Shown here: one piece after another, positions 16,247 to 25,621 of the stretch
How the letters are laid out: each line of letters opens with the position of its first letter
How positions within the stretch are numbered: position 1 is the stretch's first letter
Origin: Mesorhizobium prunaredense
GTDB taxonomy: Bacteria; Pseudomonadota; Alphaproteobacteria; Rhizobiales; Rhizobiaceae
DNA length: 46,692 bases
Assembly: GCF_900156895.1 (NCBI RefSeq)
Contig: NZ_FTPD01000010.1
Span: 139,805 to 186,496, forward strand
Reading direction: 5' to 3'
Made by a program: the position numbers and the translations under genes
Notes under the pieces: model-generated
Told to the model about the DNA's origin: nothing
Database searches by the model: none
The model's input: only the letters and a program-made list of their open reading frames with translations

Positions 16247-18280
16247 ATGACGCCTACGAAGTTGCTGATTGGGCAGATCGCCGTCGTGTTCGCAATCGTG
16301 ATACTCGGCGTATGGGCGGCCACGCAGTGGTGCGCCCACATGCTCGGCCATCAACCGCCACTCGGCGCGCCATGGTTAGTCGCGGCTGGCTGGCAGATCT
16401 ACAAGCCGTGGAAACTGTTCGAATGGTGGTTCCACTTCGACGCTTATGCGCCCGAGGTCTTCGATAAGGCCGGTGCGCTGGCCGGCGCCAGTGGGTTCGT
16501 GGGCTGTGCCGCCGCGATCGCCGGCTCGCTCTGGCGCGCGCGACAGCTCGGGTCGGTCACCACATATGGGTCGTCAAGGTGGGCCGCGACTCACGAGATC
16601 GAGACGGCAGGGCTGTTTCGGCCGGCCGGCGTTTTCCTAGGCAAGCTGAAGGATCGCTATCTGCGCCATGACGGGCCCGAGCACGTCATGGCCTTTGCCC
16701 CAACACGATCAGGCAAGGGCATCGGACTGGTTGTTCCAACTCTTCTGTCCTGGACCGGCTCGGCCGTCATTCACGATATCAAAGGCGAGAACTGGCAGTT
16801 GACCTCCGGCTGGCGCTCGAAGTTCTCCTACTGTCTCCTGTTCAATCCGACCGATCCGAGGTCGGCGCGCTATAACCCGCTGCTGGAGGTACGAAAAGGT
16901 CCAGACGAGGTCCGCGACGTCCAGAACATCGCCGACATCCTGGTAGATCCGGAAGGCGCGCTGGACCGGCGGAACCACTGGGAGAAAACCAGTCACTCAC
17001 TCTTGGTCGGCGCCATTTTGCACGTGCTTTACGCCGAAGAGGAAAAGACGCTCGCTCGCGTCGCCACCTTCCTGTCGGACCCGCAACGCTCGTTTGCCGC
17101 GACATTACGGCGGATGATGACGACCAACCATCTCGGCGCGGCGGATAAGCCCCAGGTCCATCCTGTCGTGGCCTCGGCAGCTCGCGAGGTGTTGAACAAG
17201 TCGGAGAACGAGCGTTCAGGCGTTCTTTCGACCGCCATGTCGTTTCTCGGCCTCTATCGCGATCCTACGGTGGCGGCAGCGACATCAGCCTGCGACTGGC
17301 GCATTGCCGACCTCCTGGATGCTGAGCGACCGATGTCACTCTATCTGGTCGTGCCGCCATCGGACATCTCGCGCACGAAGCCGCTGGTGCGACTTGTGCT
17401 CAATCAGATCGGCAGGCGTCTGACGGAGCGGCTGGAGGGGGATCCTAAGAAGAGGAGGAACCATCAACTGCTCATGATGCTGGACGAATTCCCGGCGCTC
17501 GGTCGCCTTGATTTCTTCGAAACCGCGCTCGCCTTCATGGCCGGCTATGGCATCCGTGCATATCTGATCGCGCAATCCTTGAACCAGATCTCCAAGGCGT
17601 ATGGGGACAACAATGCCATTCTCGACAACTGTCATGTGCGGATTGCCTTTTCCTCCAATGACGAGCGCACGGCCAAACGCATTTCGGACGCGCTCGGCAC
17701 GGCGACGGAGCTGAGGTCCATGCGCAACTATGCCGGCCATCGCTTGGCGCCCTGGCTGTCGCACGTGATGGTTAGCCGCCAGGAAACCGCCCGCCCACTA
17801 TTGACACCGGGCGAGGTGATGCAGTTGCCGCAAGCCGATGAACTGGTGTTGGTTTCAGGGCTGCCGCCGATCCGGGCGAAGAAGCTGCGCTACTACCAGG
17901 ATCGAAATTTCACCGAGCGCGTGCTTTCTGCGCCGGTATTGCGCGACGGCGTCGCTTACGCGGATCGGCCAGTACCGCGTCCGGACTGTTGGATCGGGCA
18001 GGTGCGGGGCGTTGACCGCCGTCTTGCTGTCGGCGGCGAAAGTGCGGGCGAGGCAATTGAAGATGAAGGAGGTGTCCAGCAACAGCGACATCCGGGTCTG
18101 CCTGAAGAGCATACAGCCGTCACTCTGGAGCCCGACCGGGACGACCTGCTCAAGCCCGCGGACGATGATAGCGAGGCAGTTGCCGACAGGCGCGTGATGG
18201 ACCGAATTTCCACTGCCGCACGCGCTTATGGCATCAACGAGGGAACGGGCGACAACAAGGACATCGTGCCCGGCTTCTGA
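16247..18280 (+). CDS. traG: TraG/VirD4 coupling protein
   Basis: Inner-membrane ATPase of 677 aa that hands the relaxase-DNA complex to the Trb channel. Two N-terminal membrane segments lie near residues 7-27 and 78-98. Walker A is APTRSGKG at 151-158 and Walker B LLMMLDEF at 408-415. Family blocks such as SAVIHDIKGENW, FNPTDPRSARYNPL and AYLIAQSLNQI are present. The ATG at 16247 gives the normal N-terminus; a longer in-frame reading from 16208 has no support. The last 80 residues are acidic and poorly conserved. The next gene starts 120 bp later, so traG probably leads the trb operon, as in other rhizobial ICEs. Confidence 0.95.
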   Translation: MTPTKLLIGQIAVVFAIVILGVWAATQWCAHMLGHQPPLGAPWLVAAGWQIYKPWKLFEWWFHFDAYAPEVFDKAGALAGASGFVGCAAAIAGSLWRARQLGSVTTYGSSRWAATHEIETAGLFRPAGVFLGKLKDRYLRHDGPEHVMAFAPTRSGKGIGLVVPTLLSWTGSAVIHDIKGENWQLTSGWRSKFSYCLLFNPTDPRSARYNPLLEVRKGPDEVRDVQNIADILVDPEGALDRRNHWEKTSHSLLVGAILHVLYAEEEKTLARVATFLSDPQRSFAATLRRMMTTNHLGAADKPQVHPVVASAAREVLNKSENERSGVLSTAMSFLGLYRDPTVAAATSACDWRIADLLDAERPMSLYLVVPPSDISRTKPLVRLVLNQIGRRLTERLEGDPKKRRNHQLLMMLDEFPALGRLDFFETALAFMAGYGIRAYLIAQSLNQISKAYGDNNAILDNCHVRIAFSSNDERTAKRISDALGTATELRSMRNYAGHRLAPWLSHVMVSRQETARPLLTPGEVMQLPQADELVLVSGLPPIRAKKLRYYQDRNFTERVLSAPVLRDGVAYADRPVPRPDCWIGQVRGVDRRLAVGGESAGEAIEDEGGVQQQRHPGLPEEHTAVTLEPDRDDLLKPADDDSEAVADRRVMDRISTAARAYGINEGTGDNKDIVPGF

Positions 18281-18400
18281 AAGAAGCTGCCGAAGGCAGA
18301 GCGCAAATCAGCGTAGATAACGGCCATAAGCAATTTCGAGGAAGTCGCCGATGCTCGTTCCCGCCCGCGCAACAGCGCTGGGACAGTTGGAACGAACCAC

Positions 18401-18814
18401 ATGAGCCCTCAGCGCATTCGTCATCAATTTCTGCTCGAACCCGACCTGAGCAAGAAACTGGACGACCTCAGCCGCGATCCATCGACGACCAAATCAGCGA
18501 TCGTGGCGAAGGCAGTCGAGGCCTTTATCGAGCGGCGTGGCGAGAACGAGCTCGACCGGCGCTACGGCGTAAGGCTCGACCGTCTTTCCCGTGACCTCGG
18601 TCATCTCAGACGCGACGTCGAGATGATCCTAGAGAGCCTGGCGCTCTTCATTCGCTTTTCCCTCACGCTTCATGCTCACACACCAGTCCCGGACCGGGCG
18701 ACGCAGGCGATTGCCCAGGAGCGCTTCGACAAATTCGTCGAGCAAGTGGGCCGCCAGATCGCCTCCGGCAAACGGTCGCTTGGGACGGATAATGGCGGGG
18801 GAGGGGAAGGATGA
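18401..18814 (+). CDS. CopG-type ribbon-helix-helix protein
   Basis: Protein of 137 aa with an N-terminal ribbon-helix-helix: IRHQFLLEPDLSKKLDDL, STTKSAIVAKAVEAFIERRG (residues 4-47). A helical part follows (LDRLSRDLGHLRRDVEMILESLALFIRF) and then a polar tail. Such proteins sit between traG and trbB in many rhizobial ICEs and plasmids and are thought to regulate the trb operon or assist the relaxosome. The gene ends in ATGA, overlapping the trbB start. The target site is unknown. Confidence 0.85.
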   Translation: MSPQRIRHQFLLEPDLSKKLDDLSRDPSTTKSAIVAKAVEAFIERRGENELDRRYGVRLDRLSRDLGHLRRDVEMILESLALFIRFSLTLHAHTPVPDRATQAIAQERFDKFVEQVGRQIASGKRSLGTDNGGGGEG

Positions 18815-19779
18815 GTTCTCATCCGGAGGTCGACCATCGCCATCGTGCCATGTTGCGCACCGCCATGGGCCCGGCAATCGCTGAGGCCCTTGCCGATTCA
18901 TCTGTTGTCGAGGTGATGGTCAATCCCGACGGTGCGCTGCGGCTCGACCGGCTGGGAGAAGGTCGGGTCGGTACCGGCGTGCATATGCACCCATCCGAGG
19001 CGGAACGCATCGTCCGCCTGGTCGCTTCCCATGTGCGTGCCGAGGCGCATGCGGGTAGTCCGATCGTCAGCGCCGAACTGCCCTCGGGCGAGCGCTTCGA
19101 GGGGCTGTTGCCGCCAGTCGTTCTGGCGCCATGCTTCGCCATCCGTAAACCGGCCGCAAAACTCTACACGTTGGCCAACTATGTCGCCGACCAAATCATG
19201 CTGCCGCTGCAGGCCGATGCGCTGAGGAAGGCCGTGCGCGAGCGGCGCAACATATTGGTCGCAGGCGGCACGTCGTCGGGCAAAACCACGCTCGCCAATG
19301 CGCTGCTGGTCGAAGTCGCGGAATGCGACGAGCGGGTGATCTTGATCGAAGACACACGCGAGCTGCAGTGCGCTGCCAAGGACTGCGTTGCACTCAGGAC
19401 AAGACGGGGCTCGGTGACGCTTGCCGATCTCGTACGCTCGACGCTGCGGCTCAGGCCCGACCGCATCGTCGTCGGCGAAGTCCGGGGTGCGGAAGCCCTC
19501 GATATGCTGAAGGCATGGAACACTGGCCACCCCGGCGGCATCGCCACGGTTCACGCCAATTCGGCGCGCTCCGCCCTCTACCGGATCGAGCAACTCGCGC
19601 AGGAAGCAGTCGTCACTGTACCACGCCGTCTGATCGCCGATGCCATCGATCTGATTGTCTTCATCGCCGGGCGCGGATCCTCGCGCCGCATTGACGCCAT
19701 CGCCGAGGTCACCGGTCTCGACGGCAGCGGCGATTACGCCGTCGCCCAACTGACGCTCCCGCAACTTCAGCAGTTTTGA
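18811..19779 (+). CDS. trbB: TrbB secretion ATPase
   Basis: VirB11-type hexameric ATPase of 322 aa on the cytoplasmic face of the Trb channel. It shows PALSSVVEVMVNPDG-like N-domain (DSSVVEVMVNPDGALRLDR), Walker A AGGTSSGKTT at 151-160, the Asp box VILIEDTRELQC, Walker B RPDRIVVGEVRGAEALDML and the His box GGIATVHANS. Length is normal. The ATG is placed by the 4-nt overlap with the copG-like stop and a GGGGAAGG sequence. The next gene, trbC, begins 11 nt after its stop. It belongs to the trbBCDEJLFGI operon. Confidence 0.95.
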   Translation: MSSHPEVDHRHRAMLRTAMGPAIAEALADSSVVEVMVNPDGALRLDRLGEGRVGTGVHMHPSEAERIVRLVASHVRAEAHAGSPIVSAELPSGERFEGLLPPVVLAPCFAIRKPAAKLYTLANYVADQIMLPLQADALRKAVRERRNILVAGGTSSGKTTLANALLVEVAECDERVILIEDTRELQCAAKDCVALRTRRGSVTLADLVRSTLRLRPDRIVVGEVRGAEALDMLKAWNTGHPGGIATVHANSARSALYRIEQLAQEAVVTVPRRLIADAIDLIVFIAGRGSSRRIDAIAEVTGLDGSGDYAVAQLTLPQLQQF

Positions 19780-19790
19780 AAGGCCAATTC

Positions 19791-20099
19791 ATGTGCAAGA
19801 AGCTTCGCTTTCTTTCGTCCACCGCGCTCGTGCTTGTTCTCACGGTCTCAGCCCGTGCAGCAGGCTCCGGCATGCCTTGGGAACAGCCGCTGCAGCAGAT
19901 CCTGGAGTCTGTACAGGGACCGGTCGCCAAGATTATCGCCGTGATCATCATCATCACCACGGGCTTAACCCTTGCCTTCGGTGACACCGCAGGCGGTTTC
20001 CGCCGGCTGATCCAGATCGTCTTCGGGCTGTCGATCGCCTTCGCGGCATCGAGCTTCTTTCTCTCCTTCTTCTCCTTTGGCGGCGGAGCACTCGTCTGA
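19791..20099 (+). CDS. trbC: TrbC pilin precursor
   Basis: Small membrane protein of 102 aa, the likely major pilin subunit (VirB2-like). A signal peptide ends near ARAAGSGMPWEQPLQ. Two hydrophobic helices follow (KIIAVIIIITTGLTLAF and IQIVFGLSIAFAASSFFLSFF). The ATG at 19791 has a gaaagg site; a TTG at 19776 is less likely. TraF (6479) would be the processing peptidase. Its stop TGA shares one base with the trbD ATG. Confidence 0.92.
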   Translation: MCKKLRFLSSTALVLVLTVSARAAGSGMPWEQPLQQILESVQGPVAKIIAVIIIITTGLTLAFGDTAGGFRRLIQIVFGLSIAFAASSFFLSFFSFGGGALV

Positions 20100-20371
20100 T
20101 GGTCGCTGGAGAGCAGCATATTGAGGGCTTCGCGGTTCCCGTTCACCGGGCATTGACCGAAGCCATCCTGCTGGGCGGTGCACCGCGAGCGGTGGCGATC
20201 CTCAACGGCACGGTGGCCGCAGCTATCGGCCTCGGTTTGCAGCAGTGGATCGCCGGGCTGGTGCTGTGGATTGCCGGCCACACGCTGGCGGTCTTTGCCA
20301 CAAGACGCGATCCAGACTTCGCCAGCGTGCTCGTTCGTCACCTTCGTCTGAAGGGATGGTTGGCATGCTGA
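20099..20371 (+). CDS. trbD: TrbD channel protein
   Basis: Protein of 90 aa of the VirB3/TrbD family, with the typical start GFAVPVHRALTEAILLGGAPR and two adjacent membrane helices (AILNGTVAAAIGLGLQQW and IAGLVLWIAGHTLAVF), then the end DPDFASVLVRHLRLKGWL. It helps place TrbE in the inner membrane. It overlaps trbC by 1 nt and trbE by 7 nt, consistent with coupled translation. Confidence 0.92.
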   Translation: MVAGEQHIEGFAVPVHRALTEAILLGGAPRAVAILNGTVAAAIGLGLQQWIAGLVLWIAGHTLAVFATRRDPDFASVLVRHLRLKGWLAC

Positions 20372-22815
20372 ACCTGTCAGAATACCGCAGCAAAGCCGAC
20401 AAACTTGCCGACCATCTGCCCTGGGCAGCGCTCGTCGCGCCCAGCATCGTGCTCAATAAGGACGGCAGCTTTCAGCGGACCTTACGGTTCCGCGGGCCCG
20501 ATCTCGAAAGCGCGACGGAAGCAGAACTTGTCGGGATCTGCGCCCGGGCAAACAACGCGTTGAGAAGGCTCGGCTCCGGCTGGGCATTGTTCTTCGAAGC
20601 CGAGCGCATAGAGGCGCTCGGCTATCCTAACTCAACCTTTCCCGACGCCGCGTCTTGGCTGGTCGATGAAGAACGACGCGCGGCCTTCGAGGGCAAGGTC
20701 GCGCATTACGAGAGCCGCTATCACCTGACTTTGCTGTTCATGCCGCCCCCGGACGCACGGGCGAGGGCTGAAAGCGCGCTCGTTGACGCACACCAATCTG
20801 GCGGCGGGAGAGACTGGCCCCAGGAGCTGGCGCGGTTTCGCGACGAGACCGACCGGGTCCTCGATCTTTTGTCCGGTTTCATGCCCGAGGTGCGCGTGCT
20901 CGACGATGCCGAGACCCTGACTTACCTGCACGGCACAATCTCGACCCGCCGCCATCCACTCGCTGTCCCGGAAACGCCGATGTATCTCGACGGCTTCCTG
21001 GTCGACGCGCCGCTTACCGGCGGCTTGGAGCCGATGCTCGGCGAACACCATCTTCGCACCCTTACCGTCCTCGGATTCCCGAATCTCACCCGGCCCGGAA
21101 TTCTCGACGCGTTGAATCATCAGGATTTCGCCTATCGCTGGGTGACGCGCTTCATCCCGCTCGACAAGACGGAAGCCACGAAGACGCTGACACGGTTGCG
21201 CCGCCAGTGGTTTGCCAAGCGCAAATCGATCGCGGCCATCCTGCGCGAGGTCGTGACCAACGAACCTGTCCCGCTGGTCGACAGCGATGCCGACAACAAG
21301 GCGCTCGATGCCGACGCAGCCCTTCAGGCGTTGGGCGGCGACCATGTCGGCTTCGGTTATCTCACCACAACGGTGACAGTGTGGGATGAGGACCATCAAG
21401 CCGCCGCGGAGAAACTGCGCGCGGTCGAGCGCATCATCAATGGGCTCGGCTTCACCACCATCCGCGAAAGCGTCAATGCGGTCGAGGCGTGGCTCGGCTC
21501 GCTGCCTGGTCATATCTATGCCAATGTTCGCCAGCCGCTCGTTCACACATTGAACCTTGCGCATCTCATGCCGTTGTCGTCGGTCTGGGCAGGTCCTACG
21601 GCGAACGAGCATCTCGCCAAGGTCACCCAGCGAGAGGCCTCGCCACTTCTGTTCGCAGAGACCAACGGGTCGACACCATTCCGGCTATCCACCCATGTCG
21701 ACGATGTCGGCCACATGCTGATCGTTGGCCCGACCGGCGCCGGCAAATCGGTGCTGCTTGCCCTGATTGCACTGCAGTTCCGGCGCTATGCCGGCGCGCA
21801 GGTCTATGTCTTCGACAAAGGCAATTCGGCGCGCGCGGCAGTCCTTGCCACGGGTGGAGAACACCACGCGCTGGGTGCTGACGGTGCGCTCGCCTTCCAG
21901 CCCCTGCGCAAGATCGGCGACCAGGCTGCCCGCAGTTGGGCAGCCGAGTGGATTGCCGGCCTCATTGCCCATGAGAATGTCACCGTCACGCCGGAGGTGA
22001 AGGAGGCAATCTGGTCGGCACTCACCAGCCTTGCCACCGCGCCGGCGCAGGAACGCACGCTGACCGGCCTTTCGGTCCTGCTTCAGTCCAACGGGCTGAA
22101 GTCCGCGTTGATGCCCTACACACTCGACGGTCCTTTCGGCCGCCTGCTCGACGCCGATGATGATCGGCTGGCCTTATCGAATGTGCAGTGTTTCGAGACG
22201 GAAGAGCTGATGCAGAGCCAAGGCGCTGTGCTGCCTGTGCTCACTTACGTGTTCCATCGTCTTGAAGAGCGGTTCGATGGACGGCCGACGCTGCTGATGC
22301 TCGACGAGGCTTGGGTCTATCTCGACAATCCGCTCTTTGCCGCCCGTATCCGCGAATGGCTGAAGGTGCTCCGAAAGCGGAATGTCTCGGTGATCTTCGC
22401 TACGCAATCGCTGGCTGATATCGCGGGCTCTTCAATCGCGCCGGCGATCATCGAGAGCTGCCCCCAGCGCATTTTCCTTCCCAATGATCGTGCTGTGGAA
22501 CCGCAAGCGCGGGCAGCCTACGAGCGCTTCGGCTTGAACGAGCGGCAGATCGAATTGATCGCCCGCGCCACGCCGAAGCGCCACTACTATCTTCAGTCAC
22601 GTAGCGGAAACCGTCTCTTCGACCTCGGGCTTGGCCCCATCACTCTTGCGCTTTGCGGCGCTTCCGATCCGGCGACGCAGACCCTGATCGACAAAATCCT
22701 GTCCGAAGACGGGCAAGACAGCTTTGCCTCCCGCTTTCTGAGCGCGCGCGGCCTCGATTGGGCTGCCGAGCTTCTCCAGCAATTCCCTCAACCAGACATG
22801 GAGCAATCCTCATGA
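20365..22815 (+). CDS. trbE: TrbE secretion ATPase (VirB4-like)
   Basis: Large ATPase of 816 aa that powers the channel. The N-terminal CagE/TrbE domain starts MLNLSEYRSKADKLADHLPW. The C-terminal P-loop domain has Walker A GPTGAGKS at about 455-462, Walker B LLMLDEAW at about 643-650, and the following arginine and glutamine boxes (KRNVSVIFATQSLADI). The ATG at 20365 has gaaggga 8-9 nt upstream and gives the standard N-terminus; an ATG at 20356 is also possible. It is intact and of normal length. Its stop overlaps the trbJ start (ATGA). Confidence 0.95.
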   Translation: MLNLSEYRSKADKLADHLPWAALVAPSIVLNKDGSFQRTLRFRGPDLESATEAELVGICARANNALRRLGSGWALFFEAERIEALGYPNSTFPDAASWLVDEERRAAFEGKVAHYESRYHLTLLFMPPPDARARAESALVDAHQSGGGRDWPQELARFRDETDRVLDLLSGFMPEVRVLDDAETLTYLHGTISTRRHPLAVPETPMYLDGFLVDAPLTGGLEPMLGEHHLRTLTVLGFPNLTRPGILDALNHQDFAYRWVTRFIPLDKTEATKTLTRLRRQWFAKRKSIAAILREVVTNEPVPLVDSDADNKALDADAALQALGGDHVGFGYLTTTVTVWDEDHQAAAEKLRAVERIINGLGFTTIRESVNAVEAWLGSLPGHIYANVRQPLVHTLNLAHLMPLSSVWAGPTANEHLAKVTQREASPLLFAETNGSTPFRLSTHVDDVGHMLIVGPTGAGKSVLLALIALQFRRYAGAQVYVFDKGNSARAAVLATGGEHHALGADGALAFQPLRKIGDQAARSWAAEWIAGLIAHENVTVTPEVKEAIWSALTSLATAPAQERTLTGLSVLLQSNGLKSALMPYTLDGPFGRLLDADDDRLALSNVQCFETEELMQSQGAVLPVLTYVFHRLEERFDGRPTLLMLDEAWVYLDNPLFAARIREWLKVLRKRNVSVIFATQSLADIAGSSIAPAIIESCPQRIFLPNDRAVEPQARAAYERFGLNERQIELIARATPKRHYYLQSRSGNRLFDLGLGPITLALCGASDPATQTLIDKILSEDGQDSFASRFLSARGLDWAAELLQQFPQPDMEQSS

Positions 22816-23537
22816 TTGGACGCCGTCTTTTCACCAGCCTGATCACCGTTTCCCTGATCGCCAAGCCAATGGCCGACTATGTGCAGCCGGCCTACGCCCT
22901 TATCGTGTTCGATCCATCCAATTATGCGCAGAACGTGCTGACGGCGGCGCGCGCGCTGGAGCAGATCAACAACCAGATCCAGTCGCTGCAGAACCAGGCA
23001 ACCATGCTGCAGAACATGGCGCGCAATCTTCAGCGTCTGGATTTCTCTTCCGTGGGCCAACTCTCCGGTTCGCTCCATCGCATTGACGGTTTGATGGACC
23101 AGGCGAGTGGCCTCAGCTTTGATCTGGGCAAGCTTCAAGACCAGTGGCGCAGCCAATATCCGGAAAGCTACGAGGCCACGATCAAGGTCAGCGATGTGGC
23201 AACCGCAGCGCGCGAGCGCTGGCAGAGCGCCATGCAGGCGTTCCGCCAGACCATGCGGGTCCAGTCGCAGATCGTCGAGAACGTCCGCGCCGACGGCGAC
23301 CTGCTTGCCGATCTCGTCAACCGCAGCCAAGGGGCAGCCGGTGCGCTTCAGGCAAGCCAGGCCACCAACCAGCTGATCGCGCTTTCGACCAAGCAGCAGA
23401 TGCAGATCCAAACGCTGCTCGCGACTCAGTTTCGAGCTGAGGCCGAGGATGCCGCGCGCAAGGCGCAGTCCGAGGAAGCCGCCCGCGAGACGACCAAGCG
23501 CTTCCTGGGTACCGGCTCTGCCTATCCCGGCAATTGA
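22812..23537 (+). CDS. trbJ: TrbJ (VirB5-like)
   Basis: Periplasmic or surface channel protein of 241 aa. It has a signal peptide at about residues 1-28 (LFTSLITVSLIAKPMADYVQ), then VFDPSNYAQNVLTAARALEQI and a long coiled-coil region (INNQIQSLQNQATMLQNMAR, WQSAMQAFRQTMRVQSQIV, KQQMQIQTLLATQ). VirB5/TrbJ proteins sit at the pilus tip and are linked to mating-pair contact. The next gene is trbL after 29 nt; no trbK-like entry-exclusion lipoprotein is seen between them, unlike in plasmid RP4. Confidence 0.92.
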   Translation: MIGRRLFTSLITVSLIAKPMADYVQPAYALIVFDPSNYAQNVLTAARALEQINNQIQSLQNQATMLQNMARNLQRLDFSSVGQLSGSLHRIDGLMDQASGLSFDLGKLQDQWRSQYPESYEATIKVSDVATAARERWQSAMQAFRQTMRVQSQIVENVRADGDLLADLVNRSQGAAGALQASQATNQLIALSTKQQMQIQTLLATQFRAEAEDAARKAQSEEAARETTKRFLGTGSAYPGN

Positions 23538-23566
23538 TCACCAACTCTGACGAGGAAGGCGGCGGC

Positions 23567-24889
23567 ATGAACGACCTTGGCGTCATCGATCGCTTCATGG
23601 AGACCTTCATCCGCTACATTGACAGCGGGTTCGGTCTGCTTTCGGGCGACGTCGCCTTCCTCACCACCATCCTGATCGGCATCGACATCACGCTGGCCGG
23701 GCTGGCCTGGGCGCTCGGCGACGAGCCCAACATTCTCGGCCGGCTTACCCGCAAGGTGCTCTATGTCGGCGTCTTCGCCTTCATCTTGAATAATTTTAAG
23801 AACCTCGCCGACATCATCTATCGCTCCTTTGCCGGGCTCGGCATCAACGCGTCCTCCGGCAATCTCTCCCCAGACAATCTCCTGCGCCCGGGCCGCATCG
23901 CCGCGACCGGTTTCGAAGGCGCTTGGCCGCTGCTTGATCAGGCAAGTCAGCTGCTCGGTTTTCCAGAAATCTTCGGCAACGCGCTCACCATCTTCGTGCT
24001 GCTCATGGCCTGGTTCCTGGTCATCATCGCCTTCTTCATCCTTTCCATTCAGCTGTTCATCACAATCCTTGAGTTCAAGCTCACCACGCTTGCCGGCTTT
24101 GTTCTGGTTCCCTTCGCACTCTGGAATCGATCGGCGTTTCTGGCCGAGCGCGTGCTCGGCAATGTCATCTCTTCAGGCATCAAGGTGATGGTACTTGCCG
24201 TCATCGTCGGCATCGGCTCCACACTCTTCGGCGAGTTTGCTTCCGCGCTGCAAGGCAAGGAGCCGGACCTGGCCGCCGCCATGTCACAGGTGCTGGGCGC
24301 GCTGGCGCTGCTTGGGCTCGGCATCTTTGGGCCCGGCATCGCGTCGGGTCTAGTGTCCGGCGCGCCGCAGCTTGGCGCGGGCGCCGCCCTTGGCACGACT
24401 GCGGCGGCAGCTGGTGCATCGCTCGTTGCCGGAGGCACGGCATTTGCTGGCGCGCGCATGGCAACCGGCGGCAGTCTCGCCGCAATTCGGGCCGGCACAA
24501 CGATGGGATCGGCTGCTTTAACGGCCTGGCAGATCGGGCGAGCAACCTCGCCCCACACCGGCCTGTCCGGTGTGGCTGCTGGATTGCGGGGCGTGACCAG
24601 TGCCGCCGGCGGCGCCGCGATGCGAGCAGCAAGAGCTGCCGCGGGAACGTTCGGGCGCAGCGCCGATGCCGGCCGGGAAGCCGCATGGACCGCGACCGGT
24701 GGTGCGCCCACCGCGTCCATGACTGGAAACCCAACCGCTGCAGACCATAATACCGCTCCGACGTGGGCAAGGCGCTTGCGTTCCGAACAGACCGCCCGTG
24801 CCCACCGCCACACCGCCATGCAGGCTGTCCGTGAAGGCGACAGCCCGGGAGGCAGCGCCAATCCCTCTCTCAACGACAAGGACGACTAG
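23567..24889 (+). CDS. trbL: TrbL (VirB6-like) inner-membrane channel protein
   Basis: Polytopic protein of 440 aa. The family start is LGVIDRFMETFIRYIDSGFGLL. About six membrane helices lie between residues 20 and 260 (for example TTILIGIDITLAGLAWAL and TIFVLLMAWFLVIIAFFIL). A long Gly/Ala-rich, then polar, C-terminal tail (270-440) is typical. The ATG at 23567 has gaggaaggcgg upstream; an upstream TTG in frame is unlikely. It ends directly against the trbF start. Confidence 0.93.
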   Translation: MNDLGVIDRFMETFIRYIDSGFGLLSGDVAFLTTILIGIDITLAGLAWALGDEPNILGRLTRKVLYVGVFAFILNNFKNLADIIYRSFAGLGINASSGNLSPDNLLRPGRIAATGFEGAWPLLDQASQLLGFPEIFGNALTIFVLLMAWFLVIIAFFILSIQLFITILEFKLTTLAGFVLVPFALWNRSAFLAERVLGNVISSGIKVMVLAVIVGIGSTLFGEFASALQGKEPDLAAAMSQVLGALALLGLGIFGPGIASGLVSGAPQLGAGAALGTTAAAAGASLVAGGTAFAGARMATGGSLAAIRAGTTMGSAALTAWQIGRATSPHTGLSGVAAGLRGVTSAAGGAAMRAARAAAGTFGRSADAGREAAWTATGGAPTASMTGNPTAADHNTAPTWARRLRSEQTARAHRHTAMQAVREGDSPGGSANPSLNDKDD

Positions 24890-25621
24890 ATGCTGTTCAA
24901 GCGACCCGTTCAACGTTACGGCAAGACACCCGAACCGGTCACGCCGTATCAAAAGGCCGCCCAGCTATGGGACGAGCGCATCGGCTCATCTCGAGTACAG
25001 GCTAGGAACTGGCGGCTCATGGCCCTCGGCTGTCTGGCCTTGGCGACCGGGCTCTCTGGCGGACTCGTATGGCAGTCGATGCAGAGCCGTGTTGTGCCTT
25101 ACGTCGTCGAGGTCGACCGCTTCGGCGAGGCACGCGCCGTCGCGCCGGCGATCCAAGACTACGAGCCCTCCGACGCCGAGATAGCCTGGCACCTCGGCCG
25201 CTTCATCCAGAATGTCCGTTCCGTCTCCACTGATCCGGTGCTGGTGCGGCAGAACTGGCTGGCGGCTTACGACTTTGCCACCGACCGTGCAGCACTCTTC
25301 CTCAATGAGTACGCCAAGGCGAACGATCCCTTCGGTCAGATCGGAACGCGCAGCGTGTCCGTCCAGGTGACCAGTGTGGTCAGGGCTTCCGACAGATCGT
25401 TCCAGGTCAAATGGACTGAGCAGGTCTTTGAGCGCGGCAGCCTTGCCAGCACCACGCGCTGGACCGCGATCCTCACCATCGTGATCCGCCCGCCAAGCAA
25501 TACGGATCAGCTGCGCAACAATCCGCTCGGTGTCTTCATCAACGCCATCGACTGGTCGCGCGAGCTCGACAGTGCCGCACCGACATCCGTTTCCCCGAAG
25601 GAGCCCGCCGATGACAAATAG
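24890..25621 (+). CDS. trbF: TrbF (VirB8-like)
   Basis: Bitopic inner-membrane protein of 243 aa that links channel parts. The N-terminus is cytoplasmic (PYQKAAQLWDERIGSSRVQARNW), one membrane helix covers about residues 43-62, and the periplasmic VirB8 domain follows (VVPYVVEVDRFGEARAVAPA, QNWLAAYDFATDRAALFLNEYAKANDPF, WTAILTIVIRPPS). It starts on the base after trbL ends and overlaps trbG by 11 nt. Confidence 0.94.
   Translation: MLFKRPVQRYGKTPEPVTPYQKAAQLWDERIGSSRVQARNWRLMALGCLALATGLSGGLVWQSMQSRVVPYVVEVDRFGEARAVAPAIQDYEPSDAEIAWHLGRFIQNVRSVSTDPVLVRQNWLAAYDFATDRAALFLNEYAKANDPFGQIGTRSVSVQVTSVVRASDRSFQVKWTEQVFERGSLASTTRWTAILTIVIRPPSNTDQLRNNPLGVFINAIDWSRELDSAAPTSVSPKEPADDK

Noticed and set aside
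20632..21612. Minus-strand open frame of 326 codons opposite trbE
   Set aside because: No motif and no start signals; trbE on the other strand is clearly real.
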